Shown piece by piece: positions 15,063 through 24,240 of a stretch of 64,000 bases of DNA. The notes beneath the pieces are model-generated. The model did no database searches. It saw nothing but the letters and a program-made list of their open reading frames with translations, and was not told where the DNA came from. Position numbers and translations under genes: made by a program. The stretch comes from Virgibacillus indicus (GTDB lineage: Bacteria; Bacillota; Bacilli; Bacillales; Amphibacillaceae), in assembly GCF_002266285.1 (NCBI RefSeq), contig NZ_NPMS01000001.1, positions 434,001 through 498,000 of the forward strand. The letters run 5' to 3'. The first letter of the stretch is position 1. Each line of letters begins with the position of its first letter.

Positions 15063-17621
15063 ATGTCGACTGCTGTAGAAACAAGGAAGAAAATTGATGT
15101 ATCAGGACTGAACCAGGATATTAAATTATTTTCCCAGGTGCATCCAATTACAGATGACATGAAACTAACTCATGAAGGAGTATCCAGACTTGTAATGCTG
15201 GACAGATATTCTTTTAAGGACACAGAAAAGAAAACATTAAAAATTGGTGACTTTGTAGTCTTAACTGTTAAAGCTGACCCGAAATTTCCTGCCAGAGGAT
15301 TAGGTTTTGTAAAATCTATAGACTGGATTAACAAGCAAGCAGACATCCAGGTGAACCCTGAATTTGTTTCTGTACTGGATAATGAAGAAGAAGGAAAAAC
15401 AGGAGTTGTTAAACGCAGCCTCGATGTGATTGATAAACCACTTGAAGTTTATTATGAACAAATAGCTAAAAGGAATGCTGCGGGATTGTCGATGGCAGAG
15501 ACCACTGAAGAAAAACAGCAGGAATGGTTTGAAAAATTTAATGAAGAACTCTCAAGCCTGAACTTTGTCCCGGCCGGCAGAGTACTCTATGGTGCAGGTG
15601 CAGATACGGATGTAACGTATTTCAACTGTTACGTCATGCCCTATATCAAAGATTCGCGTGAGGGTATCTCCGATCATCGCAAGCAAGTGATGGAAATCAT
15701 GTCTAGAGGCGGGGGAGTAGGAACAAACGGTTCTACATTGAGACCTCGTAACACATTGGCAAGAGGGGTAAACGGAAAATCATCAGGCTCTGTATCGTGG
15801 CTTGATGATATTGCAAAGCTAACACATCTTGTTGAACAAGGTGGATCAAGACGCGGTGCACAAATGATAATGCTGGTTGACTCTCATCCTGATATCATTG
15901 AATTTATTATTTCTAAAATGCAAAATTCAAGAATCCTCCGATATTTAATAGAAAACACGGAAGATGAACAAATTAAACGATTAGCAGAGGAAAAGCTAAA
16001 ATTTACTCCATTTACTGAGACGGAAATGGATTTGTACCAGGGAATAGTAAACTACAGAAACATGCCTGGACTCGGTGGTTTTACACAAGCAGCAATACGT
16101 GAGGCAGAGGGAAAGTTAATGATAGGAGGAACATATGATGTTCATAACTCCGAATTTTTAACTGGTGCAAATATTTCAGTATGTATAACAAAAGAATTCA
16201 TGGATGCAGTTGAAAATGATGATTATTATGAGCTTCGTTTTCCTGATGTGGAGAATTATACAAAAGAAGAAATGAAAGATTATAATGAAAAATGGCATGA
16301 TGTCGGTGATGTGCGAAAGTGGGAAGAAATGGGTTATGGTGTAAGAGTTTATCGTCGCATTAAGGCAAAGGAATTGTGGAATTTAATTAATGTCTGTGCT
16401 ACTTACTCTGCTGAACCAGGAATTTTCTTCATCGACAATGCAAATGACATGACAAATGCAAAAGCTTATGGTGATCAGGTAGTAGCAACGAACCCGTGTG
16501 GAGAACAACCACTCGCACCTTATTCAGTCTGTAATTTAGCTGCTGTTAATCTGGCTGAAATGGCTGATAAGAAAACGAAGAAAGTAAACTTTGAAAAGCT
16601 GAAGCAAACAGTGCAAACTGGGGTAAGAATGCAGGATAACGTTATTGATGCAACTCCTTACTTCCTGGAAGAAAATAAAAAGCAAGCTTTAGGAGAACGT
16701 CGGGTTGGACTTGGTGTTATGGGTATGCATGATTTGTTGATTTACTGTGAAACACCTTATGGTTCAAAAGAAGGTAATGATTTAGTCGATAAAGTATTTG
16801 AAACAATTGCAACGACTGCTTATCGTGAATCTATCAATTTAGCAAAAGAAAAAGGAAGTTTTCCGTTTCTTGTAGGTAACAATCAAGATAAAACAAATGA
16901 ATTAAGAAAAGCGTTTATCAACACTGGTTACATGCAAAAAATGCCGGAAGATATCAGACAAGGTGTATTGGAAAATGGGATCCGGAACTCGCATTTATTA
17001 ACGGTTGCTCCGACTGGAAGCACTGGTACAATGGTCGGCGTTTCAACAGGATTAGAGCCATACTTCTCATTCTCTTATTACAGAAGTGGAAGGCTTGGAA
17101 AATTTATTGAGGTTAAAGCAGATATCGTACAGGAGTATTTGGACCAGAATCCAGATCAGGATCCGGAAAATCTGCCAGACTGGTTCGTTACAGCAATGGA
17201 TCTGCCACCGGAAGCACATGCTGATACACAATGTGTGATTCAGCGCTGGGTGGATAGCTCAATTTCAAAAACAGTTAATGCTCCGAAAGGATATACTGTT
17301 AATCAGGTAGAAAATGTATACCAAAGGCTGTACAATGGTGGTGCAAAAGGAGGCACTGTTTATGTGGATGGCAGCCGTGATACTCAAGTTTTAACACTAA
17401 AAGCAGAGGATAATTCTTTCGAACAGACTGAGTTATTCGATGAAGTCGAAAAACCAAAAGTAGTTTTGATGGATACAATCCAGGAATTGGATAAAACAAA
17501 TGTTTCAATTGGATCGGAGATTGGGGATACATGCCCTGTCTGCCGTGAAGGAAGTATTGAAGATATCGGTGGCTGTAATACATGTACAAGCTGTGGTGCC
17601 CAATTAAAATGTGGGTTGTAA
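15063..17621 (+). CDS. nrdJ: Adenosylcobalamin-dependent (class II) ribonucleotide reductase
   Basis: An 852-residue enzyme that reduces ribonucleotides to deoxyribonucleotides with a thiyl radical generated from coenzyme B12. The catalytic-site motif N-P-C-G-E-Q-P-L has Cys479. F-N-C-Y-V (near residue 187) carries one of the redox cysteines and A-P-T-G-S-T-G-T (near 650) is a conserved loop. The C-terminus ends in C-P-V-C...C-N-T-C-T-S-C-G...L-K-C-G-L, a zinc-ribbon-like tail with the reducible cysteines. No NrdB-like partner is adjacent, as expected for class II. Two NrdR boxes lie upstream. It lies where B. subtilis has lipM. It needs adenosylcobalamin, like the mutase at 55.7 kb. Confidence 0.93.
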   Translation: MSTAVETRKKIDVSGLNQDIKLFSQVHPITDDMKLTHEGVSRLVMLDRYSFKDTEKKTLKIGDFVVLTVKADPKFPARGLGFVKSIDWINKQADIQVNPEFVSVLDNEEEGKTGVVKRSLDVIDKPLEVYYEQIAKRNAAGLSMAETTEEKQQEWFEKFNEELSSLNFVPAGRVLYGAGADTDVTYFNCYVMPYIKDSREGISDHRKQVMEIMSRGGGVGTNGSTLRPRNTLARGVNGKSSGSVSWLDDIAKLTHLVEQGGSRRGAQMIMLVDSHPDIIEFIISKMQNSRILRYLIENTEDEQIKRLAEEKLKFTPFTETEMDLYQGIVNYRNMPGLGGFTQAAIREAEGKLMIGGTYDVHNSEFLTGANISVCITKEFMDAVENDDYYELRFPDVENYTKEEMKDYNEKWHDVGDVRKWEEMGYGVRVYRRIKAKELWNLINVCATYSAEPGIFFIDNANDMTNAKAYGDQVVATNPCGEQPLAPYSVCNLAAVNLAEMADKKTKKVNFEKLKQTVQTGVRMQDNVIDATPYFLEENKKQALGERRVGLGVMGMHDLLIYCETPYGSKEGNDLVDKVFETIATTAYRESINLAKEKGSFPFLVGNNQDKTNELRKAFINTGYMQKMPEDIRQGVLENGIRNSHLLTVAPTGSTGTMVGVSTGLEPYFSFSYYRSGRLGKFIEVKADIVQEYLDQNPDQDPENLPDWFVTAMDLPPEAHADTQCVIQRWVDSSISKTVNAPKGYTVNQVENVYQRLYNGGAKGGTVYVDGSRDTQVLTLKAEDNSFEQTELFDEVEKPKVVLMDTIQELDKTNVSIGSEIGDTCPVCREGSIEDIGGCNTCTSCGAQLKCGL

Positions 17622-17641
17622 ACAAATATTAGAAATCTTAA

Positions 17642-17673
17642 AAGAGCAAGCTGTCATCAGACGGTTTGCTCTT
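17642..17673 (+). terminator. Probable weak terminator of nrdJ
   Basis: AAGAGCAA (17642-17649) pairs with TTGCTCTT (17666-17673); the following bases are only moderately T-rich. Confidence 0.5.
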
Positions 17674-17765
17674 CTGCTTGTTTATACAGTCGGTTTAAGG
17701 TATCCTCATATATAGAAACATTGTTGCATCAGCTAAAAAATTATTCTTTGAAATGAGGAGATTCA

Positions 17766-18188
17766 ATGCCAACTCCGAGTATGGAGGATTATATCGAACA
17801 AATATATATATTAATTGATACAAAAGGTTATGCAAGAGTTTCAGATATTGCAGAAGCACTGAAGGTCCATCCATCTTCGGTCACGAAAATGGTGCAGAAA
17901 TTAGATAAAGATGAATATTTAAACTATGAAAAATACAGAGGGTTAATCCTGACACAAAAAGGAAATAAAATCGGCGAACGATTAGTTTTCAGACATACAC
18001 TCTTAGAACAATTTCTAGAGATTATTGGTGTAGAAAAAGAAAATATATATGATGATGTGGAAGGAATAGAACATCACCTGAGCTGGAACTCCATTGACCG
18101 GATCGGTGATTTAGTCACCTATTTTAAAGATGATGAAACCCGTATGGAAAAATTAAAGGAAATACAAACAGAAACAAAAGACAGCTGA
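17766..18188 (+). CDS. mntR: Manganese-responsive transcriptional regulator MntR
   Basis: A 140-residue DtxR-family repressor, close in length and sequence to B. subtilis MntR. The winged helix covers residues 1-70 ([25 protein letters not shown]). All manganese ligands known for B. subtilis MntR are present at the same positions: Asp8, Glu11, His77, Glu99, Glu102 and His103. It acts in the cytosol as a dimer and represses Mn(II) uptake genes when Mn is bound. The ribosome binding site is TGAGGAG. It stands alone between nrdJ and yqhO; no transporter gene is adjacent. Confidence 0.95.
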   Translation: MPTPSMEDYIEQIYILIDTKGYARVSDIAEALKVHPSSVTKMVQKLDKDEYLNYEKYRGLILTQKGNKIGERLVFRHTLLEQFLEIIGVEKENIYDDVEGIEHHLSWNSIDRIGDLVTYFKDDETRMEKLKEIQTETKDS

Positions 18189-18319
18189 AAAGTCTGACTA
18201 GATATGTTTAAGCCAAAATTACTCCTTTCTAAAATTCTTCTCTTCCCCTTTTGCCAAAATTGGTTCTATTTGTCTCTGCTGATGCTTAAAAATATAGAAA
18301 AAGCAGAAGGAGAGAGCTG

Positions 18320-19210
18320 ATGAAAATTGATGCAGTGTTTTCCGGTGGCGGGGTTAAAGCTTTTGCGTTTTTAGGTGCACTGGAAAGTATGGAAGAAAAC
18401 AAACTGCAGATAGAGCGGGTTGCGGGAACATCTGCAGGGGCAATTGTTGCCTCTTTTTTAGCTGCAGACTACCGGTATAAAGAGATAGATAAACTGCTTA
18501 GTGAATTGGACTTAAAGGAATTTCTGGATCCGCCAAATTTGATTAAATTGCTCCCTTTCACAAAATGGTTTTTCTTATATTTTCAACTGGGAATATACAA
18601 AGGCGATAAATTAGAGCGATGGCTGCAACAACAGCTTGCGAAAAAAAACGTTCATACATTTAATGATCTAAAACCTGGATATCTGAAAGTGGTAGTGAGT
18701 GATCTTTCCCTGGGGAGACTTGTAATCATACCTGACGATCTGCAAAGGATATATGGAATTGATCCAAATTATTTTCCAGTTTCAAAAGCAGTAAGGATGA
18801 GTGCAGGTTTTCCTTATTTTTTTATGCCTAAAAAACTGCCCGGAAAAAGAACGAAAAAAAGTATTATTGTAGATGGTGGACTATTGAGTAATTTCCCCCT
18901 GTGGATATTCGAGAATGGGGAAGAAAAGGATACTCGGCCCATTTTAGGGGTTAAATTAACAGGCGCCGTCCAGGACCAGCAGGCAAGAGATATTCATAAT
19001 GCACTAGATATGTTTCACGCACTTTTTTCGACGATGAAACAGGCCCATGACGCACGCTATATATCAAAATTGCATAAAACCAATATTATTTTTATTCCCT
19101 CAGGAGACGTTGGAACTACTGAATTTCATTTGGATGAAAAGGCTAAGCAAGAATTAATTGCAGCAGGTCGAAATAGTGCTGATCATTTTTTAGAATATTG
19201 GCCGAAGTAG
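18320..19210 (+). CDS. yqhO: Patatin-like phospholipase (YqhO)
   Basis: A 296-residue patatin-domain protein. The oxyanion-hole motif G-G-G-V-K-A is near residue 10, the nucleophile elbow G-T-S-A-G near 39 (Ser41) and the catalytic D-G-G near 190. This is a Ser/Asp dyad acyl hydrolase acting on lipid esters; the substrate is unknown. R-M-S-A-G-F-P-Y-F-F is another family motif. The ribosome binding site is AAGGAGAG. It follows mntR, as in B. subtilis. Confidence 0.88.
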   Translation: MKIDAVFSGGGVKAFAFLGALESMEENKLQIERVAGTSAGAIVASFLAADYRYKEIDKLLSELDLKEFLDPPNLIKLLPFTKWFFLYFQLGIYKGDKLERWLQQQLAKKNVHTFNDLKPGYLKVVVSDLSLGRLVIIPDDLQRIYGIDPNYFPVSKAVRMSAGFPYFFMPKKLPGKRTKKSIIVDGGLLSNFPLWIFENGEEKDTRPILGVKLTGAVQDQQARDIHNALDMFHALFSTMKQAHDARYISKLHKTNIIFIPSGDVGTTEFHLDEKAKQELIAAGRNSADHFLEYWPK

Positions 19211-19271
19211 ATTCAAAAACTGAAGTGGCTTCGTAGATATTAAGTAATCAATGACCACAAGCATTCCCCCA

Positions 19272-19328
19272 AAAAAAGAAAGAACCTGGCTGCCGTTAAA
19301 GACTGGCTCGGTCCTTTCTTTTATTTTT
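19272..19328 (-). terminator. Terminator of yqhP
   Basis: AAAGAAAGAACC pairs with GGTCCTTTCTTT (one mismatch) over a loop of about 23 bases. The minus-strand side ends in a T-tract. It overlaps the last codons of yqhP. Confidence 0.65.
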
Positions 19329-19670
19329 ATTGCCATCAATCACACGCAGATGGGATGCACGTTTGCTTCTTTTTCTAGGCAAACCCGGTTTTTGCTTTTT
19401 TGAATTGGCTTCCTGCTTGCCGGGGTTTTGATTTTTGTATTTTGCTTTTGATTGCTTTACCGCTTTTTTGTATTTATTCATATCATTTGAAGCTGCTGGC
19501 TTTCTTAGAAAGACAAAATAGATTACCGCAAAAACAGCAGCGGCGACTCCCAGCATGATTAAAATGTTTGTCAGGAAATTTGCTGTATTGGTGAAGAGTT
19601 GTGAAATTAATCCCACAAGCGCCAAACCTATGATTACATAAACGAAAAGGGAAATTTTTTTACGATTCAT
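19296..19670 (-). CDS. yqhP: YqhP family membrane protein
   Basis: A 124-residue protein with two N-terminal membrane helices (about 8-25 and 31-53), then a long, highly basic Lys/Arg/Gln-rich cytosolic tail ending H-L-R-V-I-D-G-N-K. This is the YqhP (SA1362) layout; function unknown. The basic tail suggests contact with nucleic acid or phospholipid head groups, which is only inference. The ribosome binding site GAAAGGAGGAC is strong. The gene converges on yqhO. The next gene of the B. subtilis order, yqhQ, is absent; a repeat-like stretch occupies that place. Confidence 0.75.
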   Translation of the reverse strand: MNRKKISLFVYVIIGLALVGLISQLFTNTANFLTNILIMLGVAAAVFAVIYFVFLRKPAASNDMNKYKKAVKQSKAKYKNQNPGKQEANSKKQKPGLPRKRSKRASHLRVIDGNKNKRKDRASL

Positions 19671-19811
19671 CAGAATGTCCTCCTTTCTATCAAAAGGTTT
19701 TTACTACCTTATTTCTTGTATACCACTAATCTCCGTTTTTATATCATTTTATTTGAAAAATAATTGATAAATGGGATCTACCATAGATTATTTCCCTTTT
19801 GTCTTAGAAAT

Positions 19812-20112
19812 ATTCAAGAGGATGTTCATAAAGTCACCAAATTATAAGCGGTGAATCCCGCACGAATGATTGTTTTTGAAAAGCGTATGCACCTGCGTCT
19901 ATAAGCTTGATCTGGGAAGCTATGTTCCTTGGTGCAAGGCAGCAAAGAAGTTTCTCAGGTAGTAGCCTCGGCATTCACGTATCAATTGCATACGTTCCAA
20001 ATCCCTTTTCCTTCGTGCGATGCTTATTCTGTGAAGCTTTGTCTAGCACTCAAAACCTCGCCGCTTCGGACTTCGTGCTTCTAATAAGGAAACTTTTTAA
20101 TAACACACTTTA
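19812..20112. repeat. Intergenic repeat-like element between yqhP and yqhR
   Basis: This stretch has no convincing gene, has a base composition unlike its neighbours, and starts with AAGAGGATGTTCATAAAGTC (19817-19836). Nearly the same start, AAGAGGATGCTCAAAAAGTC, recurs at 38996. The 3' end (ACTTTTTAATAACAC) is a loose inverse of the start. A 68-codon open frame inside has no ribosome binding site. It is probably a non-coding repeat or MITE-like element. The flanks (19671-19811 and 20113-20243) show nothing else apart from the yqhR ribosome binding site. Confidence 0.5.
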
Positions 20113-20243
20113 AGAGTAATACTAATTATTTTCAGATAATGCTTATTATCCATTTTACTAGATAAAATGAAATAAAACTACTGAAAAATCAAAATGATTG
20201 GTTTTACGGTAATTGGCAATAATACATCTTGGAGGTGGCAGTT

Positions 20244-20744
20244 ATGACAGAAGAAAAGCAATTGGATCAGAATAAAAGGGAAAACCGGATATCTATATTA
20301 TCAAGGTCTTTAATCACCGGATTTATTGGTGGACTGATTTGGAGTTTGTTTGGTGTAATTATGTATTATTTCAATTTTTCCGAAGTTGCTCCAAAATCAT
20401 TTTTACTCAGATCATGGCTTACTGCAGAATGGACAAGCGGTTGGTTGGGCGATCTTGTTTCCATCGTATTTGCAGGTGTTTTATCATTAATAGCAGCTTT
20501 AATTTACTATGGACTGTTAAAAAAGGTGAATTCAATGTGGATGGGGTTGGTTTTCGGTGTGATTCTTTGGGGAATTATTTTTTATTTGCTTCAGCCAATA
20601 TTTTCAAATATCCCTGCACTGGTTGAGCTAAATAAAAATACAATCGTATCTACAATATGTTTATTTATATTATATGGAACATTTGTAGGATATTCCATCT
20701 CGTATGATTATCATGATGCAAAATTAAACAAACAAAAGGGCTGA
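20244..20744 (+). CDS. yqhR: YqhR family membrane protein
   Basis: A 166-residue integral membrane protein. After a polar N-terminus of about 25 residues, four hydrophobic segments follow (about 27-46, 73-95, 103-122 and 136-155), as in YqhR of B. subtilis. Function unknown. The ATG at 20244 follows a GGAGGTGG site; an upstream in-frame TTG overlaps it. The gene lies before the peptidase and efp genes, the same order as in B. subtilis but without aroQ between them. Confidence 0.75.
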   Translation: MTEEKQLDQNKRENRISILSRSLITGFIGGLIWSLFGVIMYYFNFSEVAPKSFLLRSWLTAEWTSGWLGDLVSIVFAGVLSLIAALIYYGLLKKVNSMWMGLVFGVILWGIIFYLLQPIFSNIPALVELNKNTIVSTICLFILYGTFVGYSISYDYHDAKLNKQKG

Positions 20745-20860
20745 CTGATTCAAACAAGTCAATCAGTATTATCGTTATTCAAATGAATATGTTTATGGTA
20801 AACTAAAAAAACAAGTGGATTATCACAAATTTCCAAACAGATATAGAAAGGGATGGAGAA

Positions 20861-21922
20861 ATGGGGAAAATTGAAAAACTGCGAAACGCACTTGAAACGA
20901 ATGAAATTGACGCAATATTGATAACGAGCACAATAAACAGAAGATATATTACAGGTTTTACAGGAACCGCCGGAGCAGCTCTTATCAGCAAAAATAGTGC
21001 TGTTTTTATCACGGACTTCAGATACACGGAGCAAGCAAAAGAACAAGCTGCAGGCTTTCAGGTGGTTGAACACAAACAACAAATCGAACTGGAGATAAGA
21101 GACCAGCTAAAAAGCATGAATGTTAAACGTCTAGGGTTTGAAAAGGATCAAATTACCTATAGCCAATACGAACAATATAAGAAGGTTCTTGAAACAGAAC
21201 TGGTTCCAGTTGGTGGGATAGTTGAAGAACTTCGTTTAACCAAAACAAATGATGAACTCGAAATTATGAAAAAAGCTGCAACAATTGCAGATGATGCATT
21301 TGCACATATTCAAGGTTACATTAAACCAGGAGTTAGAGAAATTGATATATCCAATGAACTGGAATTCTTTATGCGCAAGCAAGGAGCTGTTTCATCAAGT
21401 TTTGATATTATCGTAGCTTCTGGTCAAAGATCTGCTCTTCCGCATGGTGTTGCATCAGAGAAAAAAATTCAGTCGGGGGAGCTGGTAACCCTGGATTATG
21501 GCGCATTATATAAAGGCTATTGTTCGGATATAACAAGGACTTTTGCTGTTGGAGAAATCAGTGATGAGTTGAGAAAAATTTATGATACTGTACTTGAGGC
21601 ACAATTAAGAGGTGTAAATGGCATTAAACCCGGAATTACCGGAAAAGAGGCAGATGCACTGACCCGTGATTACATAAGTGATGCGGGATATGTGGATTAT
21701 TTTGGCCACTCAACTGGTCATGGGCTGGGGCTTGAAGTTCATGAAGCACCAGGCCTCTCTTACCGTTCTGATAAAAAGCTGGCAGCTGGAATGGTTGTAA
21801 CAGTTGAGCCTGGGATTTATGTTCCCGGAATAGGTGGCTGCAGAATTGAAGATGACGTTATTGTAACAGAGACCGGAAATGAGCGTTTAACATCTGCACC
21901 AAAGGACCTGATTACTTTATAA
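20861..21922 (+). CDS. yqhT: M24 family Xaa-Pro peptidase (YqhT)
   Basis: A 353-residue creatinase/aminopeptidase-P-type metallopeptidase that cleaves peptides with proline at position 2. The N-terminal creatinase-like domain covers about 1-125. The catalytic pita-bread domain has the metal ligands in L-D-Y-G-A-L-Y-K-G-Y-C-S-D-I-T-R-T (two Asp), the His of G-H-S-T-G-H-G-L-G-L-E-V-H-E, and Glu in V-E-P-G-I-Y and R-I-E-D-D. Cytosolic. A GGGATGGAG site precedes the ATG. It lies directly upstream of efp; since EF-P helps ribosomes through proline stretches, the pairing with a proline peptidase is notable but its functional meaning is inference. Confidence 0.93.
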   Translation: MGKIEKLRNALETNEIDAILITSTINRRYITGFTGTAGAALISKNSAVFITDFRYTEQAKEQAAGFQVVEHKQQIELEIRDQLKSMNVKRLGFEKDQITYSQYEQYKKVLETELVPVGGIVEELRLTKTNDELEIMKKAATIADDAFAHIQGYIKPGVREIDISNELEFFMRKQGAVSSSFDIIVASGQRSALPHGVASEKKIQSGELVTLDYGALYKGYCSDITRTFAVGEISDELRKIYDTVLEAQLRGVNGIKPGITGKEADALTRDYISDAGYVDYFGHSTGHGLGLEVHEAPGLSYRSDKKLAAGMVVTVEPGIYVPGIGGCRIEDDVIVTETGNERLTSAPKDLITL

Positions 21923-21976
21923 TGCAGCTTTCGTGAAACTGTAAAAGAACCGGATAACAAAAGGGAGGAACTCGAA

Positions 21977-22537
21977 ATGATTTCAGTAAATGATTTTAAA
22001 ACTGGGTTAACAATAGAAGTAGACAACGATATATGGCAGGTAATGGAATTTCAGCATGTGAAGCCTGGTAAGGGTGCCGCATTCGTCCGTTCGAAACTGC
22101 GGAATCTAAGAAGCGGCAATATTCAGGAAAAAACATTCCGAGGCGGGGAAAAAGTAGCGAAAGCACATATTGAAAACAAAAAAATGCAGTATTTGTATGC
22201 TTCCGGTGATTCCCATGCATTTATGGATACAAATACGTATGAACAAATAGAATTACAAACAAATCAGATAGAATATGAGTTAAAATTCATGAAAGAGAAT
22301 ATGGAAGTTCATATAATCACATATGAAGGAGAAATTCTTGGGGTTCAGCTGCCAAACAATGTGGAACTGGAGGTAAGTGAAACAGAACCAGGAATTAAAG
22401 GGGATACCGCCAGTGGTGGTTCCAAATCAGCAGTAATGGAAACCGGATTAACTGTTCAGGTCCCGTTCTTTATCAACCAAGGGGAAATGCTGGTTATCAA
22501 TACATCTGATGGAAAATATGTATCAAGAGCAAATTAA
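21977..22537 (+). CDS. efp: Translation elongation factor P
   Basis: A 186-residue EF-P, usual length, with KOW-like domain I and two OB-like domains. The loop at the tip of domain I reads K-P-G-K-G-A with Lys32, the residue that carries the modification in B. subtilis EF-P. The G-E-x-x-x-x-I-x-T-x-D-G-x-Y motif near the C-terminus ([14 protein letters not shown]) marks domain III. It stimulates peptide-bond formation at polyproline stalls. The ribosome binding site AAGGGAGGAA is strong. A strong terminator follows, separating it from spoIIIA. Confidence 0.97.
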   Translation: MISVNDFKTGLTIEVDNDIWQVMEFQHVKPGKGAAFVRSKLRNLRSGNIQEKTFRGGEKVAKAHIENKKMQYLYASGDSHAFMDTNTYEQIELQTNQIEYELKFMKENMEVHIITYEGEILGVQLPNNVELEVSETEPGIKGDTASGGSKSAVMETGLTVQVPFFINQGEMLVINTSDGKYVSRAN

Positions 22538-22550
22538 ATATAGATGATTC

Positions 22551-22586
22551 AAAAAACAGTCCTTACTCTAAAGGGCTGTTTTTTTG
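22551..22586 (+). terminator. Rho-independent terminator of efp
   Basis: AAAAAACAGTCC pairs with GGGCTGTTTTTT (one G-T pair) and ends in a T-tract. Confidence 0.82.
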
Positions 22587-22640
22587 TTTCAAAAAAAGGA
22601 AGCACTAATGGCTAACCATCTTAGCCAATGGCAGTGACGA

Positions 22641-22669
22641 GTCATAATTCGGTGATCTCTACATACATT
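22641..22669 (+). promoter_or_regulatory. Candidate sigma-E promoter of the spoIIIA operon
   Basis: CATACATT at 22662-22669 is an exact match to the -10 consensus CATACAHT. GTCATAAT at 22641-22648, 13 bases before it, is an acceptable -35. SpoIIIA is a mother-cell sigma-E operon in B. subtilis. Confidence 0.6.
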
Positions 22670-22708
22670 TACTTATAAAGCTACTGCTCAAAAAGTGAGG
22701 ACATGCCT

Positions 22709-23686
22709 ATGGAAGAAATACTTCGTTTATTCCCTGATAAGATGAAACAGCCGATCGAAAAGAAAATAAATGATAGATGGCAGTTTTTACAGGAAATTAG
22801 ATTCAGGCTTCATCAGCCTATTGAGCTCATTTTTAATCAGAATACAGAATGGGTGGAAATGGTCAGACCAGACAGAAAAGACAGTGTTTTTGTTATCAAT
22901 CAGCTTAGTGAGTATTCGCTATACAGGATGGAGGATGAATTGCGTGATGGTTATATTACTATTGAAGGCGGTCACCGAGTCGGACTTGCAGGAAAAGTTA
23001 ATACGATTAATGGTTCCGTGAAAGCAGTTCAGTATATAACATTTTTAAATATCCGCATCGCAAAGGAACAAATAGGTGCTGCAGTTCCTATTATTCCATA
23101 TATCTATACAAATCAGTACTGCAATACACTTTTTGCCGGGGCACCGCAAACGGGAAAAACAACTTTGATCCGGGATGCAGCAAGGGTGATAGCTTCAGGA
23201 TGGGCAAGCATTGGAGCAAAAAAAGTAGGGATAATAGATGAACGATCGGAAATTGCTGCATCCAGAAAGGGTGTCCCCCAACACGATCTGGGACTTAGAA
23301 GCGACGTTATGGATGCCTGTCCAAAATCAGAAGGAATGATGATGATGATTCGCTCTATGTCTCCAGATGTTCTGGTCGTAGATGAAATAGGCAGTTCAGA
23401 GGATGTCCGATCATTATTAGAAGCAATTAATGCTGGAGTCACAGTTATATGCACCATACATGGAGATTCACTGGACGAGCTAAAGAAGAGGCCGTCATTA
23501 GAACCTTTATTCAGCCATAAAGTATTTCAAAGGATAATTATTTTAAAAAGAGATAAGAAGCCCGGCCAAATTCAGAAAATCTATGATCAGAATGAAAGAA
23601 ATATCTTAGGAGAATCGGGGTGCCGTCGGGATGAAATGGATTGGAGCACTTCTTTTCATAGCAACATCAACCTGGGCAGGCTTTGA
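22709..23686 (+). CDS. spoIIIAA: Stage III sporulation protein AA (ATPase)
   Basis: A secretion-type ATPase of about 325 residues for the SpoIIIA-SpoIIQ channel joining mother cell and forespore. Walker A G-A-P-Q-T-G-K-T is near residue 148, Walker B V-L-V-V-D-E-I-G near 222, and G-G-H-R-V-G-L-A-G-K-V near 90. The ATG at 22709 lies eight bases after GTGAGG; the ATG at 22703 is too close to it. The protein extends slightly beyond the spoIIIAB start (56-bp overlap). First gene of spoIIIAA-AH, with a sigma-E-like promoter upstream. Confidence 0.94.
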   Translation: MEEILRLFPDKMKQPIEKKINDRWQFLQEIRFRLHQPIELIFNQNTEWVEMVRPDRKDSVFVINQLSEYSLYRMEDELRDGYITIEGGHRVGLAGKVNTINGSVKAVQYITFLNIRIAKEQIGAAVPIIPYIYTNQYCNTLFAGAPQTGKTTLIRDAARVIASGWASIGAKKVGIIDERSEIAASRKGVPQHDLGLRSDVMDACPKSEGMMMMIRSMSPDVLVVDEIGSSEDVRSLLEAINAGVTVICTIHGDSLDELKKRPSLEPLFSHKVFQRIIILKRDKKPGQIQKIYDQNERNILGESGCRRDEMDWSTSFHSNINLGRL

Positions 23687-24143
23687 ATGGAGCAGAAGAT
23701 TGAATAAACGTCCAAAACACATCAGGCAGCTTAAAAACTCACTTCAGATATTGGAGGCTGAAATTTTATACAGTCAGCTGCCGCTTCAGGATGCTTTCAC
23801 AACCATTTCCAGGCAAATTCCCCAGCCCATGAAAACATTTTTTGAATCTCTAGGATTAGGCATGAAGGAAAAAAACTTCGACTTCCATGAGTTGTGGGAA
23901 AAGAATGTATCTGATCTGGAAGTTGGCACCTGTCTTGGAAGCAATGAGATCGAAATACTTTTCCAATTTGGAAGAACATTGGGACAGCATGATTTTTTTC
24001 AGCAGCAAAAGCAAATTCAGCTAACAATCAGTCATCTGAATCGGGAGCTGGAGGAAGCCAGGGATAATCAACATAGATATAGCAAAATGGCTAAAAGTTT
24101 GGGAGTATTATGCGGATTGTTTATCGTTTTGCTCCTTATATAG
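23631..24143 (+). CDS. spoIIIAB: Stage III sporulation protein AB
   Basis: A 170-residue protein with N- and C-terminal hydrophobic segments (about 4-20 and 155-170) and a helical middle (L-E-A-E-I-L-Y-S-Q-L-P-L-Q-D-A-F). It resembles GspF-type platform proteins distantly and matches the SpoIIIAB family in length. It starts inside the spoIIIAA 3' end, so translation is coupled. Acts in the mother-cell membrane during engulfment. Confidence 0.9.
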   Translation: MKWIGALLFIATSTWAGFEWSRRLNKRPKHIRQLKNSLQILEAEILYSQLPLQDAFTTISRQIPQPMKTFFESLGLGMKEKNFDFHELWEKNVSDLEVGTCLGSNEIEILFQFGRTLGQHDFFQQQKQIQLTISHLNRELEEARDNQHRYSKMAKSLGVLCGLFIVLLLI

Positions 24144-24148
24144 AATCA

Positions 24149-24178
24149 AAGGCACAAGCGCCTGACGTAGCTATCCCT
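24149..24178. repeat. Short palindromic element, apparent deletion form of the one at 38.8 kb
   Basis: AAAGGCACAAGCGCC followed by TGACGTAGCTATCCC lies between spoIIIAB and spoIIIAC. Its two halves correspond to the first and last parts of the longer element at 38773-38877 (AAAGGCCAGGCGCC ... TTAACGTAGCCCC), as if the middle were deleted. Confidence 0.4.
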
Positions 24179-24240
24179 AATAAAAAAATCCACAGCCATA
24201 AAAATATTTAGGTCTTATATAGCAAGAAAGGGGTACATCC

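Noticed and set aside
19907..20113. 68-codon open frame between yqhP and yqhR
   Set aside because: It lies inside the intergenic repeat, has no ribosome binding site and no recognisable motif.
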